In this document: piece after piece, positions 45,074 to 54,900 of the stretch
Layout of the letters: every line of letters starts with the position of its first letter
How positions within the stretch are numbered: position 1 is the stretch's first letter
Translations under genes and position numbers: made by a program
The notes under the pieces: model-generated
Databases searched by the model: none
What the model saw: only the letters and a program-made list of their open reading frames with translations
Told to the model about the DNA's origin: nothing
DNA from: Chitinophaga ginsengisegetis
GTDB taxonomy: Bacteria > Bacteroidota > Bacteroidia > Chitinophagales > Chitinophagaceae
Length of the DNA stretch: 64,000 nt
Direction of reading: 5' to 3'
NCBI RefSeq assembly: GCF_900168065.1
Contig: NZ_FUZZ01000001.1
Coordinates: forward strand, 248,001-312,000

Positions 45074-45537
45074 TATTAGGTATTTTTAGGGATGTTTGAA
45101 TCACGTAGCCGTTCGTACCTCTTTTAGCATGCTGTATCCTCTGTCGGATTTCTGGATCAGCAGCTTGACCGAACAAAAAATACCAATAACATAGAACTTA
45201 AACATATAAATCATAGATACCAGGATCTGGAATAAGGGTACAAAACTGCAATTGCTATTCAACAAGATATCTTAATAATATCATACAGTATCAAGGGATT
45301 TATCCGGGGATAAGATACAGGAGATATAGGCACTAAAAAAATCACGAATATGTAGAACGTCCACTATCTTATATAGGTAAGGTACATGACATTGCGTAAA
45401 AAAAATCATTGTTGGATTAACTTATTTGGGTGACTGTTTTGATAAAGCTAAGGTACAGGCTAGGGGTACAAAAAACAATAACACTTTCATGTAATTAATT
45501 ATATTCGAAGTTCAGATCAACCCTAATTACCTTTGCC
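45074..45537. other. AT-rich intergenic region, no gene seen
   Basis: 464 bp between the divergent hydrolase gene and the decayed copy of its first domain. It should carry the hydrolase promoter. I see no open frame, RNA gene or strong hairpin. Confidence 0.5.
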
Positions 45538-45843
45538 ATGAAGTATTTAACTACATGTTTGTTAAGTGTTTTTTTTGTGTTGCCTGCCTTTCCCCAGCCC
45601 AGCTTTTAGATTAAAAGGGATAGCGTTAAAGTTCATTACGCGGAACTTATTATTGAGAACACTATAAAGTCCATATCCGGTATTCTGCATTATATAGGAG
45701 AGGAACCTACCAAATTTCGCCTGCTCTGGCTTGAAAACCTCGGTGATACAGCTATTGCTATTACCGGTCAGGATACGGCGAGATTTAAATCGGGGTTCAA
45801 TTTTACAAACGATGGTATAGGGCTCAATCTTTCTGCCCTGTAA
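45538..45843 (+). pseudogene. Decayed copy of the hydrolase N-terminal domain
   Basis: An ATG frame gives a signal peptide (LLSVFFVLPAFPQPSF), a TAG at 45607-45609, and then in the same frame IKRDSVKVHYAELIIENTIK, then LLWLENLGDTAIAITGQDTA. This matches the hydrolase N-terminal domain (FRVKQDTVMVVGAELQVKN, LSLENIGDSAIAIAGQDTI). It stops at TAA 45841, without any catalytic domain. It lies on the opposite strand from the hydrolase. The 45844-46080 stretch after it shows nothing recognisable. Confidence 0.75.
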
Positions 45844-46080
45844 CAGCAGCCGGTATAAATCGCTCCGGACGGCTGCCAAAGATGAGTTTATTCAGCTGGA
45901 CTAGTTCCTGTTGTAATACCACAATGGTACCCTGTGCCTTTTCCGATTACAAAGCTATCGTGGCAAATTATTGGTTCGATTTTCCACGAAAAACTCGTTT
46001 TTGACGGAAGTCATTATCGAACCGCCGGACTCAATGAAGCCATCAAACTAATATGCGGTCTGAATGCGGATTTTGATAAA

Positions 46081-46121
46081 AATAAAAATGGACAAACCGA
46101 AGCAATTTTCGATTTGTCCAT
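46081..46121 (-). terminator. Terminator after tRNA-Leu
   Basis: A 9-bp perfect stem (46088-46096 with 46113-46121), a 16-nt loop and T-rich minus-strand sequence (TTTTTATTTTTATC), 4 nt past the tRNA. It differs in sequence from the terminator next to the tRNA fragment at 18389. Confidence 0.72.
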
Positions 46122-46124
46122 CTC

Positions 46125-46139
46125 GTGCCCAGAACTGGA
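46125..46139. repeat. 15-bp direct repeat shared with the tRNA fragment
   Basis: Identical to 18426-18440. It covers the 3' acceptor strand and part of the T-arm of tRNA-Leu plus one flanking base. It is the core of the proposed attachment site. Confidence 0.6.
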
Positions 46140-46209
46140 TTCGAACCAGCACACCCTTGCAGGCGCTGCGACCTGAACACAGTGCGTCTACCAATTTCGC
46201 CATCTGGGC
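46126..46209 (-). tRNA. tRNA-Leu (anticodon CAG)
   Basis: 84 nt. The acceptor stem GCCCAGA pairs with TCTGGGC, followed by discriminator A. The D arm contains the usual TTGGTAGACGC. The anticodon stem CTGTG/CGCAG encloses the 7-nt loop TTCAGGT with anticodon CAG. The T-arm has GGTTCGAATCC. The long variable arm is as expected for a class II tRNA-Leu. CCA is not encoded. Confidence 0.95.
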
Positions 46210-46284
46210 AACTGATATTGTGTCAGGGAGCGCAAAGATAAGCAGCTATTTTAATTTTCCAAAAAAATAACGCCAACGCCTACA

Positions 46285-46689
46285 CTAATAGTTAAAAATA
46301 AAGCCAAATGCCGTAATGCTGAAAGGCATCCCTCCCTTCGCCACCAGGTACAGATCATGCACCCCCTCGGCATGACGCAGGTTACCCGTTAACTTCAACG
46401 CATAAGTACTGTCTCCTGTATAAGGAATATCAAGGGTGCCAATAATTTTACCTTTGGGTTTGTCTATCCGGAACTCGAGCCGGGCATTGCTCTTTTTGTG
46501 CTCCGATGCCACTTCCACGCGGAAGCCTATTTCACCAAGACTTAAATTTACCTGGGCGAAGCTGAGATAACTGCCCTCCTTCATCTGGAATTCCGTTGCA
46601 CGATTCCCCTTTTTAGCCGCCGGCGCCACCGTCTGTCCCATAACAGATACCGGCACGAAAGCAAAAAGCAGCAATAACATCAGCCTCAT
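46285..46689 (-). CDS. Small secreted protein with a CBM6-like domain
   Basis: 134 residues with a signal peptide (LLLLFAFVPVSVMGQ). The mature part aligns by eye with the second half of CBM6 domains: KGKIIGTLDIPYTGDSTYAL, then HAEGVHDLYLVAKGG. CBM6 domains bind beta-glucans, xylans or related chains, often at the ends of catalytic proteins. Here the domain stands alone and is short of a full CBM6. It is separated from the PUL by the terminator at 46837. It may be a lone binding protein or the remainder of a longer enzyme. Confidence 0.65.
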   Translation of the reverse strand: MRLMLLLLFAFVPVSVMGQTVAPAAKKGNRATEFQMKEGSYLSFAQVNLSLGEIGFRVEVASEHKKSNARLEFRIDKPKGKIIGTLDIPYTGDSTYALKLTGNLRHAEGVHDLYLVAKGGMPFSITAFGFIFNY

Positions 46690-46836
46690 AAGGATAGGAT
46701 AGGTTGTCTTCTTCTCTTTTTTTTGATGACCAGGAATGAATTTTCCCAGTGATAAATTAATAATAAAAATCCTAAATTAAGGAATTATGTAATATTATAG
46801 CAAAATAATAACCTGGGCTGGTCAGTCTATACCCAC

Positions 46837-46867
46837 AAAAAAGCCCGTAACAACGATTGTTACGGGC
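46837..46867 (-). terminator. Terminator of the mannan PUL
   Basis: A 10-bp perfect stem (46843-46852 with 46858-46867) with a 5-nt loop, followed by six T on the minus strand, 23 nt after the last GH76 stop. Confidence 0.92.
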
Positions 46868-46889
46868 GTAAATTCTTTATTGTACAGGG

Positions 46890-47972
46890 CTATATACCCG
46901 CCAACCGGGCGTAAATTTCCATCATGCCCGCCTGTCCCAGCAACTCCTTTTCCGGACGGTTGCCAAGCAGGTTGCTGCTGCTGTTCCGGTCCTGCTCCCA
47001 TACCTTATCGGCATACTCCTGCATGGCACGGATGTACTTCGGATTGTTATCTGTCTTGTACAACGCCTCATATCCCCGCAGCAACACGGCATTAAACCAG
47101 TACGATGAAGGAAACCGTCCGTTCCTGAAAAAGCGCCGGTAGCTGCCTTCCGCAATATGACGGGCCTCTTTTAAATACTGCGTATGCTTTGTAATACGAT
47201 ACAGCTTTACGTTGGCTTCCAGCATAACGCCGGCATTGTAAGTATACGCCGCCGAATCAATACGGTTATTTTCTGCCGGTTTTATAGCATCCCAATATAC
47301 ACCATCTTCATCGCGCAGATACCTGTTTACCCAATTGTATAACAGCAAGGCTGTATCCAGGTAGGTTTGCTTATGAACGGCATCGTACAATTGCAGCGCC
47401 AGTAAAATAGCCGGTCCGTTGGAGCAGGTATTCTTTGTGGTGATGTCTCTTTCTTTCCAATATAAACCGCCGCCGCTAACGGTATCATAACCTGTCATCA
47501 TAAAACGGTAGATCTCCTCTCCTTTATCCAGGTACCATTTCTTCCTGGTACGCGCATAGGCGTCGAGGTAGGCAATACCAATCCACTGGTTATCGTCGTA
47601 ATAACGGTCTTCCCGCCTTTCCTTCACTACGTAGGAGGCGTATCCCGGCGCGGGCGGAATGGCATCATAATACTGGTTAATAGCCCCCACCACCGGCGCC
47701 ATATAGGTTTTGCCGGGATGGATCCGTTCCATTTCATTGGTGGCCTGTATCAGCCCGCAAAGGCCCCACAGGTCGGCATGCGGATTATGATTCTTTGTAC
47801 GGTCGCTGGTTTGAATGTACAACCCGGTTTTGCGCTCATACAAATATTTGTTCACTGCCTGCTGCAGCATCTCTGCCTTCTGCTTATTGCTTTGGGCAAA
47901 TACGCTGCCGGCAGACAGCAAACACCAAAAGGTAATCCTCACTATTCTTCTCCCCATCTCTATCATTTTCAT
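46890..47972 (-). CDS. GH76 family alpha-1,6-mannanase (periplasmic form)
   Basis: 360 residues with a signal peptide (TFWCLLSAGSVFAQ) but no lipobox. GH76 enzymes cut alpha-1,6-mannan backbones such as yeast cell-wall mannan. The catalytic Asp pair is in RYYDDNQW (126-127); WKERDITTKNTCSNGPAILL and TYNAGVMLEA are typical (alpha/alpha)6-barrel segments. Its start overlaps the upstream GH76 stop by one base. As a soluble exported form it probably processes imported oligosaccharides. Confidence 0.93.
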   Translation of the reverse strand: MKMIEMGRRIVRITFWCLLSAGSVFAQSNKQKAEMLQQAVNKYLYERKTGLYIQTSDRTKNHNPHADLWGLCGLIQATNEMERIHPGKTYMAPVVGAINQYYDAIPPAPGYASYVVKERREDRYYDDNQWIGIAYLDAYARTRKKWYLDKGEEIYRFMMTGYDTVSGGGLYWKERDITTKNTCSNGPAILLALQLYDAVHKQTYLDTALLLYNWVNRYLRDEDGVYWDAIKPAENNRIDSAAYTYNAGVMLEANVKLYRITKHTQYLKEARHIAEGSYRRFFRNGRFPSSYWFNAVLLRGYEALYKTDNNPKYIRAMQEYADKVWEQDRNSSSNLLGNRPEKELLGQAGMMEIYARLAGI

Positions 47973-49126
47973 TACTTCATCAGTCCCATGCTCTTCAGCT
48001 TCACCGCCGCTTCTATAAGCATGGCGCCGCTCAGCTGGGTGGTCAGATCGCTGCTGGTGGCTGTGGTAGTCCAGTTCTTGTTAAATAATACCTGCGGACG
48101 CGTAGTGCCTTTCAGCCACAACGTTTCTGCATTCAGCTGCAGGAAAGCAGCGTACTTTGCTACATCTGTGCTGCTGATGCTGCCATCTGTGATGAGCAAC
48201 ATCAGGTAACGCACCAGTACCCCTTTGAACAAGCCGCCATCTCCGCCGCCTTCATCTTTCAGGATATTGGCATTGGTAAATCCGCCCGCTAAAGTGTTGT
48301 TGGCGGTTTTCAACGCATCATTGATGTACACGTTCTGACCGGTGAGCTTATACAGCTCCACTCCTGCGCCAATAAACACCCCCTGGTTATAGGTGAAGTT
48401 CCAGTTTTTGGTTACCTGTCCGCTGCCGTCCTGGTTGATACCGTCCCATACAAGACCGGTCACCGGGTCTACCAGTGTGGCTTTCTGCCAGTCGTAGATC
48501 TTTTTGGCCCAGGCAATATCATCCGGGTTTTGCGTAAGACCGTACATCCGGCAGGCAATAATACACGCGGGCGCATTGGCGGGCGTGTTCTTATAATTCT
48601 TTGATTTATCCTTATTCCAGTGGATACCACCACCCCACACATCGTCCCAGCCACCTTTAATATCGTTCCACAGCAACACGGCCACATCTTTATATTTAGT
48701 ATCACCGGTAGCTTCAAAGGCGCGTAAACAGGCAAGGTTCATCCACTCCATATCATCATAGAAATGGTTGATATAAGTGCCGCCGTTCTTTGTTTTCATG
48801 CCCGCCAGCAAATCATCCATACGGGCTTTGATGGCCGGGTCATTTTTACGTATATAGGCGTCCGTTAGTACGTCCAGTGCATGTGCATTGGGCCAGTAGT
48901 TGAAGGTGGTACCGCCTGCACTATTGGCGTTAAAGTATTTTTCCTGGTTCCAGAAATTGCTGGTGAGCCCCTGCAAAGAGGAATCCCCTATCTGCGCCCA
49001 ATCGAAAACATAACGCGCCTTGTTGGCTCCCGGACCCGGGCCATCATCCACGGGTTCTTTCAAACATGCAGTGAAGGCCAGGGAGAGCATCAAAAGGGAA
49101 TATCGTATCAGCTTCATAGCAGTCAT
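47972..49126 (-). CDS. GH76 family alpha-1,6-mannanase (lipoprotein form)
   Basis: 384 residues with a lipobox (LAFTAC, Cys21), so probably surface-attached. Catalytic Asp pair in HFYDDMEWM (124-125); WGGGIHWNKDKS and NFTYNQGVFIGAGVELYKLT are conserved GH76 segments. It overlaps the SusE stop by one base (TAATG) and the next GH76 by one base, so all three are translationally coupled. The surface position fits initial endo-cleavage of mannan. Confidence 0.93.
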   Translation of the reverse strand: MTAMKLIRYSLLMLSLAFTACLKEPVDDGPGPGANKARYVFDWAQIGDSSLQGLTSNFWNQEKYFNANSAGGTTFNYWPNAHALDVLTDAYIRKNDPAIKARMDDLLAGMKTKNGGTYINHFYDDMEWMNLACLRAFEATGDTKYKDVAVLLWNDIKGGWDDVWGGGIHWNKDKSKNYKNTPANAPACIIACRMYGLTQNPDDIAWAKKIYDWQKATLVDPVTGLVWDGINQDGSGQVTKNWNFTYNQGVFIGAGVELYKLTGQNVYINDALKTANNTLAGGFTNANILKDEGGGDGGLFKGVLVRYLMLLITDGSISSTDVAKYAAFLQLNAETLWLKGTTRPQVLFNKNWTTTATSSDLTTQLSGAMLIEAAVKLKSMGLMK

Positions 49127-50250
49127 TATTTTACGATGATTTCGTGGGTGTAATTTTTATCTGTGGTGAAATACAGGTTCACATCACAATTCTTGGTGTC
49201 CGCTTCTGTTGCAAACTTGTAACAGTAGTTCCACTGGTCATTGTTGGTGATAGGACGCAGTTCCCAGAAACTCAGTGGCGTAGCGGAAGTCGGACGGTTG
49301 TTATCTGCATTGGAACTTCCTATCCACTCTTCACCGGCATTGCCATCGCTGTCTTTCACGTTGATACGGAATTTGTAACGCTCATCACGGCCCCATGACT
49401 CCTGTTTAAACGTGATCAGCTGGCTCTGGATTTTCCAGGTGCCGCCACCGGCGTAATTGATCTCGAATAAAAATTTATTCAATGGCGCAAACCAAAGACC
49501 AATAGTACCTATTTCCGTTACAGTTGCGGCCGCGTTATTGAAATCCAGGCGCACACGATACACTTTGGTACCTGCGGTCTGTTCACTTTCACCACCTTCT
49601 TTTACAGCTGTACCGGCAATGGAATAAACATCCGGCGTACCGGTGTTCCTGCTGGTGAAATGATATTTACCGTTTTTGAGAGATGTATAAATTTCGTATA
49701 CCCCCGGAGCAGTGGATTTCAGCTTCAGGGCTTTCGACAGGTCAGCGCCCGCTTCGGTGGCTTCACCGGTGAGGTACACATCTGTAGGGATCTCCGCAAA
49801 ACCGTTGGGCCTTTCTACTTCAATGGTTTTTGTTTCGGCGGCCTTCTGGATATTATATCCTTTGGATGCCAGCACCGTCCATATCAGTTTGCCGGTGGCC
49901 AGGGAAGCGATGCCCGCTTTACCCGCTACGCTGTTCAGGTCTTTATGCGACAAGGTCAGCTTGTTCTGTACGCCACCGCCATCAGAGGAAAATTTTGCTA
50001 CAGGTGAAGAGAAATCGCCGCCTGCTTTATCAAACGCTACTTCATACTGCACGAGGGAACCATCTTCCGCACGCGCCTGATCCCATTCAAAGCTCACGGT
50101 GGCGCTGGTAGTAGGCTGCAGCTTGATATACTTATTGTCCAGCGGGGCAGTGAGTTTCGGCACCGGCTGCATATTGGTGTTGAGTGAATAATCGTCTTTC
50201 TTACAACTAAAGAATAAAACACTCAGTATGATGATCAGATATTTTTGCAT
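49126..50250 (-). CDS. SusE-type outer-membrane lipoprotein
   Basis: 374 residues with a lipobox (LSVLFFSCKKDD, Cys16). The N-terminal SusE domain (about 25-130; ATVSFEWDQARAEDGSLVQY) is followed by two starch-binding-like beta domains (about 155-255 and 260-370). SusE proteins bind glycan at the surface and help hold substrate. It stands between SusD and the enzymes. Confidence 0.9.
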   Translation of the reverse strand: MQKYLIIILSVLFFSCKKDDYSLNTNMQPVPKLTAPLDNKYIKLQPTTSATVSFEWDQARAEDGSLVQYEVAFDKAGGDFSSPVAKFSSDGGGVQNKLTLSHKDLNSVAGKAGIASLATGKLIWTVLASKGYNIQKAAETKTIEVERPNGFAEIPTDVYLTGEATEAGADLSKALKLKSTAPGVYEIYTSLKNGKYHFTSRNTGTPDVYSIAGTAVKEGGESEQTAGTKVYRVRLDFNNAAATVTEIGTIGLWFAPLNKFLFEINYAGGGTWKIQSQLITFKQESWGRDERYKFRINVKDSDGNAGEEWIGSSNADNNRPTSATPLSFWELRPITNNDQWNYCYKFATEADTKNCDVNLYFTTDKNYTHEIIVK

Positions 50251-50277
50251 GTTATTACAGTTTTAGGTGGAAGGATA

Positions 50278-51885
50278 TTACCAGTCTTGATTTTGTGAAA
50301 GATTTTTATTCTGATCGCGTTCTACGGTTGGCACCGGCCACAGGTAATGCTTTGGATTTGTAAACAACCTGTTTTCCACGATGATGTAACCGTTCGGATC
50401 TTTATTGAAAGCGCCGGAAGTTACTTTGATGCCTCTTACCGGTCTGTTCATCACTACATCGGCGGTTTTCCAGCGGCGTATATCATAAACCCGCAGTCCT
50501 TCAAACGCCAGCTCAGACCTTCTTTCCCGGCGGATCACCACACGTTGCTGATCCTGGTTAAGCGCTGCATTAAACTGGGTGGCGCCTGCATCGTTAAAGC
50601 CGGCACGCACACGGATAGGCTGAATGGTTTGATTCCATACGGCCGCATTCATCTGCCCCAGTTCATTTTTCGCTTCTGCATACATCAGCAGTACATCGGC
50701 ATAACGGATCATGATCAGGTTTAATCCCGAAGCGTAGTTGGTAGCTGCGCGGTCGTAGTATTTATAGAAGTAATAACCGGTGGGAGAAGCACCCTGATCG
50801 TCTACCGTATTGGTAGCAGGCACAGAACCAGGTTGTGTAAGAATGGTTTGTTCTGCTCCCGCGAAATCTATTACTTTAGATCCATGATGCAGGATGGTCG
50901 CCTCAAAACGTGGGTCCCTGTTGACATACGGCGTGTTCTCATTATAACCGGAACCGGCTTCACCAATAGCTTTACCGTTGGTCATGATGTAATCATTCAC
51001 CAGGTCCTGCGTAGGCACCAGCACACTTCTCAACGCAGCAATGGTTTGCGGCATAAAGGAACGTTGCTTGTCGTATGTTCTGCCACCGCCATATTGCAGG
51101 TCCAGGATCACTTCACTGTTGTATTCATTGGCTACGGTAAACAGGTTGCTGTAGTTACCAAATAAAGCATAGGTGCCATTCTCGGTTTTACCGATCAGCT
51201 TTTCGCAATCTGCCACCACGGCTGCCCATTCGCTGCGGAACAGGTGTACACGGGCGCTCATGGCTATTGCTGCGCCACGGGTAATACGGCCACGGTCGTT
51301 CTGCGACTGCTGCGCATTAGTGGGCAGGTCTTTCTGGATATCCGCCAGCTCCGTTAATATAAACTCCTGGATGGTGTTCTTATCGGTACGTGCAATGGTG
51401 CGGGAAGCATCAATGGTGATAAGGTCTGTATAAAAAGGTACATCCCCATACCAGGCAGTGAGCTGGAAGTAAGCGTATGCACGGATAAAGCGGGTTTCTG
51501 CCAGGATGCGGGCTTTCAGCGTAGCATCCATATTCGGCACCCGGTCGATGTTGGTGGTAACGGTATTGCACCTACGAATAGTAGTGTAATAATAAGACCA
51601 TGTATCCGATACACGGCCATTGGCGCCATCATAACCGCCGTTGGCAATAGCGTTTACGTTGATCAGCCCGCCGCCGCTGTTATACGCATTATCACTCAGC
51701 GCTTCATCTCCAAAATAATAATCATCTTTTGAAAGATGTTCATAACAGGCAGTCAATGCGTCGAGAGCATCCTGTGAATCACGCCAGTAGGCAGTTTCAG
51801 TAAACTCCCGCGTGATCGGCTGATCCAGTTTACGGCAACTGAATAAGGTGCCGGCCACTAATATTGATAAAACTAATTTCTTCAT
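50278..51885 (-). CDS. SusD/RagB outer-membrane glycan-binding lipoprotein
   Basis: 535 residues, lipobox GTLFSCRKLD (Cys17). Typical SusD landmarks: RCNTVTTNIDRVPNM, TRFIRAYAYFQLTAWYGDVP, IMIRYADVLLMYAEAKNELG and RRERRSELAFEGLRVYDIRR. It covers the SusC pore and captures mannan oligosaccharides. Located 19 nt downstream of susC. Confidence 0.97.
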   Translation of the reverse strand: MKKLVLSILVAGTLFSCRKLDQPITREFTETAYWRDSQDALDALTACYEHLSKDDYYFGDEALSDNAYNSGGGLINVNAIANGGYDGANGRVSDTWSYYYTTIRRCNTVTTNIDRVPNMDATLKARILAETRFIRAYAYFQLTAWYGDVPFYTDLITIDASRTIARTDKNTIQEFILTELADIQKDLPTNAQQSQNDRGRITRGAAIAMSARVHLFRSEWAAVVADCEKLIGKTENGTYALFGNYSNLFTVANEYNSEVILDLQYGGGRTYDKQRSFMPQTIAALRSVLVPTQDLVNDYIMTNGKAIGEAGSGYNENTPYVNRDPRFEATILHHGSKVIDFAGAEQTILTQPGSVPATNTVDDQGASPTGYYFYKYYDRAATNYASGLNLIMIRYADVLLMYAEAKNELGQMNAAVWNQTIQPIRVRAGFNDAGATQFNAALNQDQQRVVIRRERRSELAFEGLRVYDIRRWKTADVVMNRPVRGIKVTSGAFNKDPNGYIIVENRLFTNPKHYLWPVPTVERDQNKNLSQNQDW

Positions 51886-51904
51886 ACAATTGATTGTTTA
51901 GGCA

Positions 51905-54900
51905 TCAAAACTTAACATCCAGACCAAAAGCAAAAGTGGCCGCATTCGGATAATTACGTCCTGCAATAGGATTGTAATTAGACATGGACAACTTATCATC
52001 AAACTGTGTAAACTCAGGGTCCACACCTATTTCACGGAAGCGTTTAGGCATAATCGTTATCAGGTTCTGACTGGTAAAATATACCCGCACACCCTGAATA
52101 CGCGCCCTGCTTACTAAAGATGCAGGCAGGTTATATCCCAGCTGGAAGTTTTTCAGACGCAGGTATTTGGTGTCAAACAGCCAGTAGTCGGAATAAGCGA
52201 AGTTGTTGGCATCTGCAGAACCGATGGTTAACCGTGGGTAGGAAGCGCCCGGGTTGGTGGGTGTCCAGCGATCCAGGTGCTGCACCATGGCGTGGTCTTC
52301 GTTGTTATGGAATGCTTCCACGATATCGCCTCTCAGGAACTGGGAACGCTTGCCCACCCCCTGCCAGAACATGGTAAGGTCGAAGTTTTTCCAGCTCACG
52401 CTGTAGTTAAAGCCAAAAGTGTAACGGGGAAAAGGATTACCAAAGATGTAGCGGTCGTTTTCATCGATCACGCCATCTTTGTTACGGTCTATATATCTCA
52501 CATCTCCCGGCATTACCTGCTGGTTGTAGGCAAACGGCACTTTAGGCGCGTTCTTTATATCATCCAGGTTCTGGTATAGTCCCTCGGATTTATAACCGTA
52601 GTAAGAAGCGATGGGAAATCCTTCTTTAATAATAAAGGTAACATCAGAACCACGAACAGATTCCTGGCCGAATTTAATCACCTTATTCAGGTTATCGGCG
52701 AGGTTGAAGCCAAAGTTGTGATGGAATTTACCGGTAGTCAGCCGGTAGTTCACTGCCAGCTCCCAGCCTTTATTATTTACCTTACCTACGTTTTCCAGCG
52801 GAGCGGCTGTACCTGCGGTTCCCGGTACCGTCTGGAAAAGATAGATCCCGTCTGTTGTCTTATTAAAATAATCGAAAGACGCTGTTAAGGCTCCTTTAAG
52901 GAAATCTGCATCGATACCATAGTTGCTCATGGTAGAAATTTCCCATTGCAACAGGTCGTTGTAAGTAGAGAAAGTATTACCGGGAGCAATGGAATTATTA
53001 AAGGCATAGTTGGCGTTGTTGATGCTCACCCTTGAGAGATAGTTGAATCCTCCGATGTTGGAGTTACCCACCTGTCCCCAGGAGTAGCGCAGTTTAAAGT
53101 TGCCGATCTTATCCTTTACTTCTTCCATGAAGGCTTCATCTGTTACCCGCCATCCCAGTGAAAACGCCGGGAAGAACTGCCAGCGGTGGCCGGGAGCCAG
53201 CTTGGAAGAACCATCATAACGCCAGGTTACTTCTGCCAGGTATTTATCATTGTAAGCGTAGTTAAATCTTCCGAAAAGAGAATTCAGCGCATACAAATTA
53301 GGATTGCTCATATCGTTATACGTACCGATATCCCTGTAATCATAGGTGCCATCAGGTTTGGGAATATAACCGCCACCGATCGCCCAGTCGTTGTCCAGGT
53401 TGGTGGTACCAAAACGGTCGGCACGGAAACCATAGCCTTCGTTCACGGCATCACTGCGCACACCCACCTGTCCTTTTACGTAATGTTTGGCAAAGGTGTT
53501 TTCATACTCCACAGTACCGTATACGTTTGTTGTAAGGTCTTTATATTCGGAGTTGTGCATCTCATTGTACAACGGCGGTGTAGCAGTAGTATAATAAGGT
53601 GCATACGTGAATTTATTAATACGGGTAGCCGTGTTATCAATATTATAATTACCGGAAGCATTCAGGTTGATCTTAAAATGATCTGCCGGTGTGATTACTA
53701 CGTCGATTCCACCCATCAGGTTATCCACTGTTCTCAGTTTGTATCCCCCCTGCGCCAGTAAAGCCATTACGCTGTTACTCGTCAGCGGTGGTACTACCCA
53801 GTTACCCAGCGTATCTTTCACGGCAGTGGTACGTGGTACGCGCATGGCATCACGCATCAGGAAGCCGATATCGGATACCTGTGTGCGGTAATTGGAGCGG
53901 GTGTAAGCTGCGTTACCGCTTACTTTCACATACTTGCTTACATCTACCGATACGTTTAGGCGGGCATTGTAGCGTTTGTAGTAGAAGTCCTGCGGCACAT
54001 ATTTATTCTGAAGCATATTGCCCTGATCGAGGTAACCCAGCGACAACAGGTAGCTGCTGGTTTTGCCGCCACCGCTTAAGCTTAAATTATGATTCTGCTG
54101 CGGGGTATATTTACGGATCATTTCGGTGAGCATGGCGGGTTCGGAACCACGGTCGTGCCACGACTTTATATCACCCGGCGTATACTGCGGCGTTTTACCG
54201 GAGTTTACAAGGGCTTCGTTTTTCAGGGTCATGTACTGCCATGCTTCCATCTGCCGGGGCAGTGTGGTAGGCATCTGCCAGCCGTACATACCATTGTAGG
54301 TAACAGAGGGGTGATCATCTTTTTTACCTTTCTTCGTAGTAATATAGATTACACCATTGGCGGCCTGTGAACCATAGATAGCGGCGGATGCGGCATCTTT
54401 CAGTACAGAAATGGTTTCCACATCGTAGGGGTTCAGGTTCTGCAAACCATTACCTCCGGCCTGCACGCCATCAATGATCACGAGTGGAGCGTTGCCGGTT
54501 AAGCTACCTACTCCACGGATGTTCATCGTCATCGGAGCACCGGGTTCGGCGGTGTTTTGCTGCATGATGAGGTTAGGCGCCTGTCCCTGCAATGCCTGGA
54601 ACATGTTTACTGCCGGCCTGCTGGTAATATCTTTTGAATTAATGGTGCTGATGGAAGCAGTTACCTGTGTTTTCTTTTGCTGGCCATAAGCTGTTACCAC
54701 GATCTCTCCCAGGTCTTTGGAATCTACATTCAGCATGGCAATGATGCTGGTTCTTCCACTGATGGATATTTCAGAAGATACATACCCTACAGAAGAAAAC
54801 ACCAGGGTACCGTTAGCGGCGCTGGCAGGGATCTTCAGGGTATAATTACCTTCTGCATTGGTAACGGTACCAACGCTCATTCCTTTTACACGCACGTTGG

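Larger units (their letters stand above)
18427..46125. mobile_element. Putative degraded genomic island carrying the RHS system
   Basis: The region lies between the tRNA 3'-end fragment and the intact tRNA-Leu gene, about 27.7 kb. It contains a broken XRE regulator next to one end, displaced RHS tips, the RHS operon, a chimeric hydrolase and a decayed partial duplicate of that hydrolase's first domain. No integrase, transposase or conjugation gene is visible, so the element cannot move by itself now, if it ever did. The boundary call rests on the tRNA repeat only. Confidence 0.45.
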
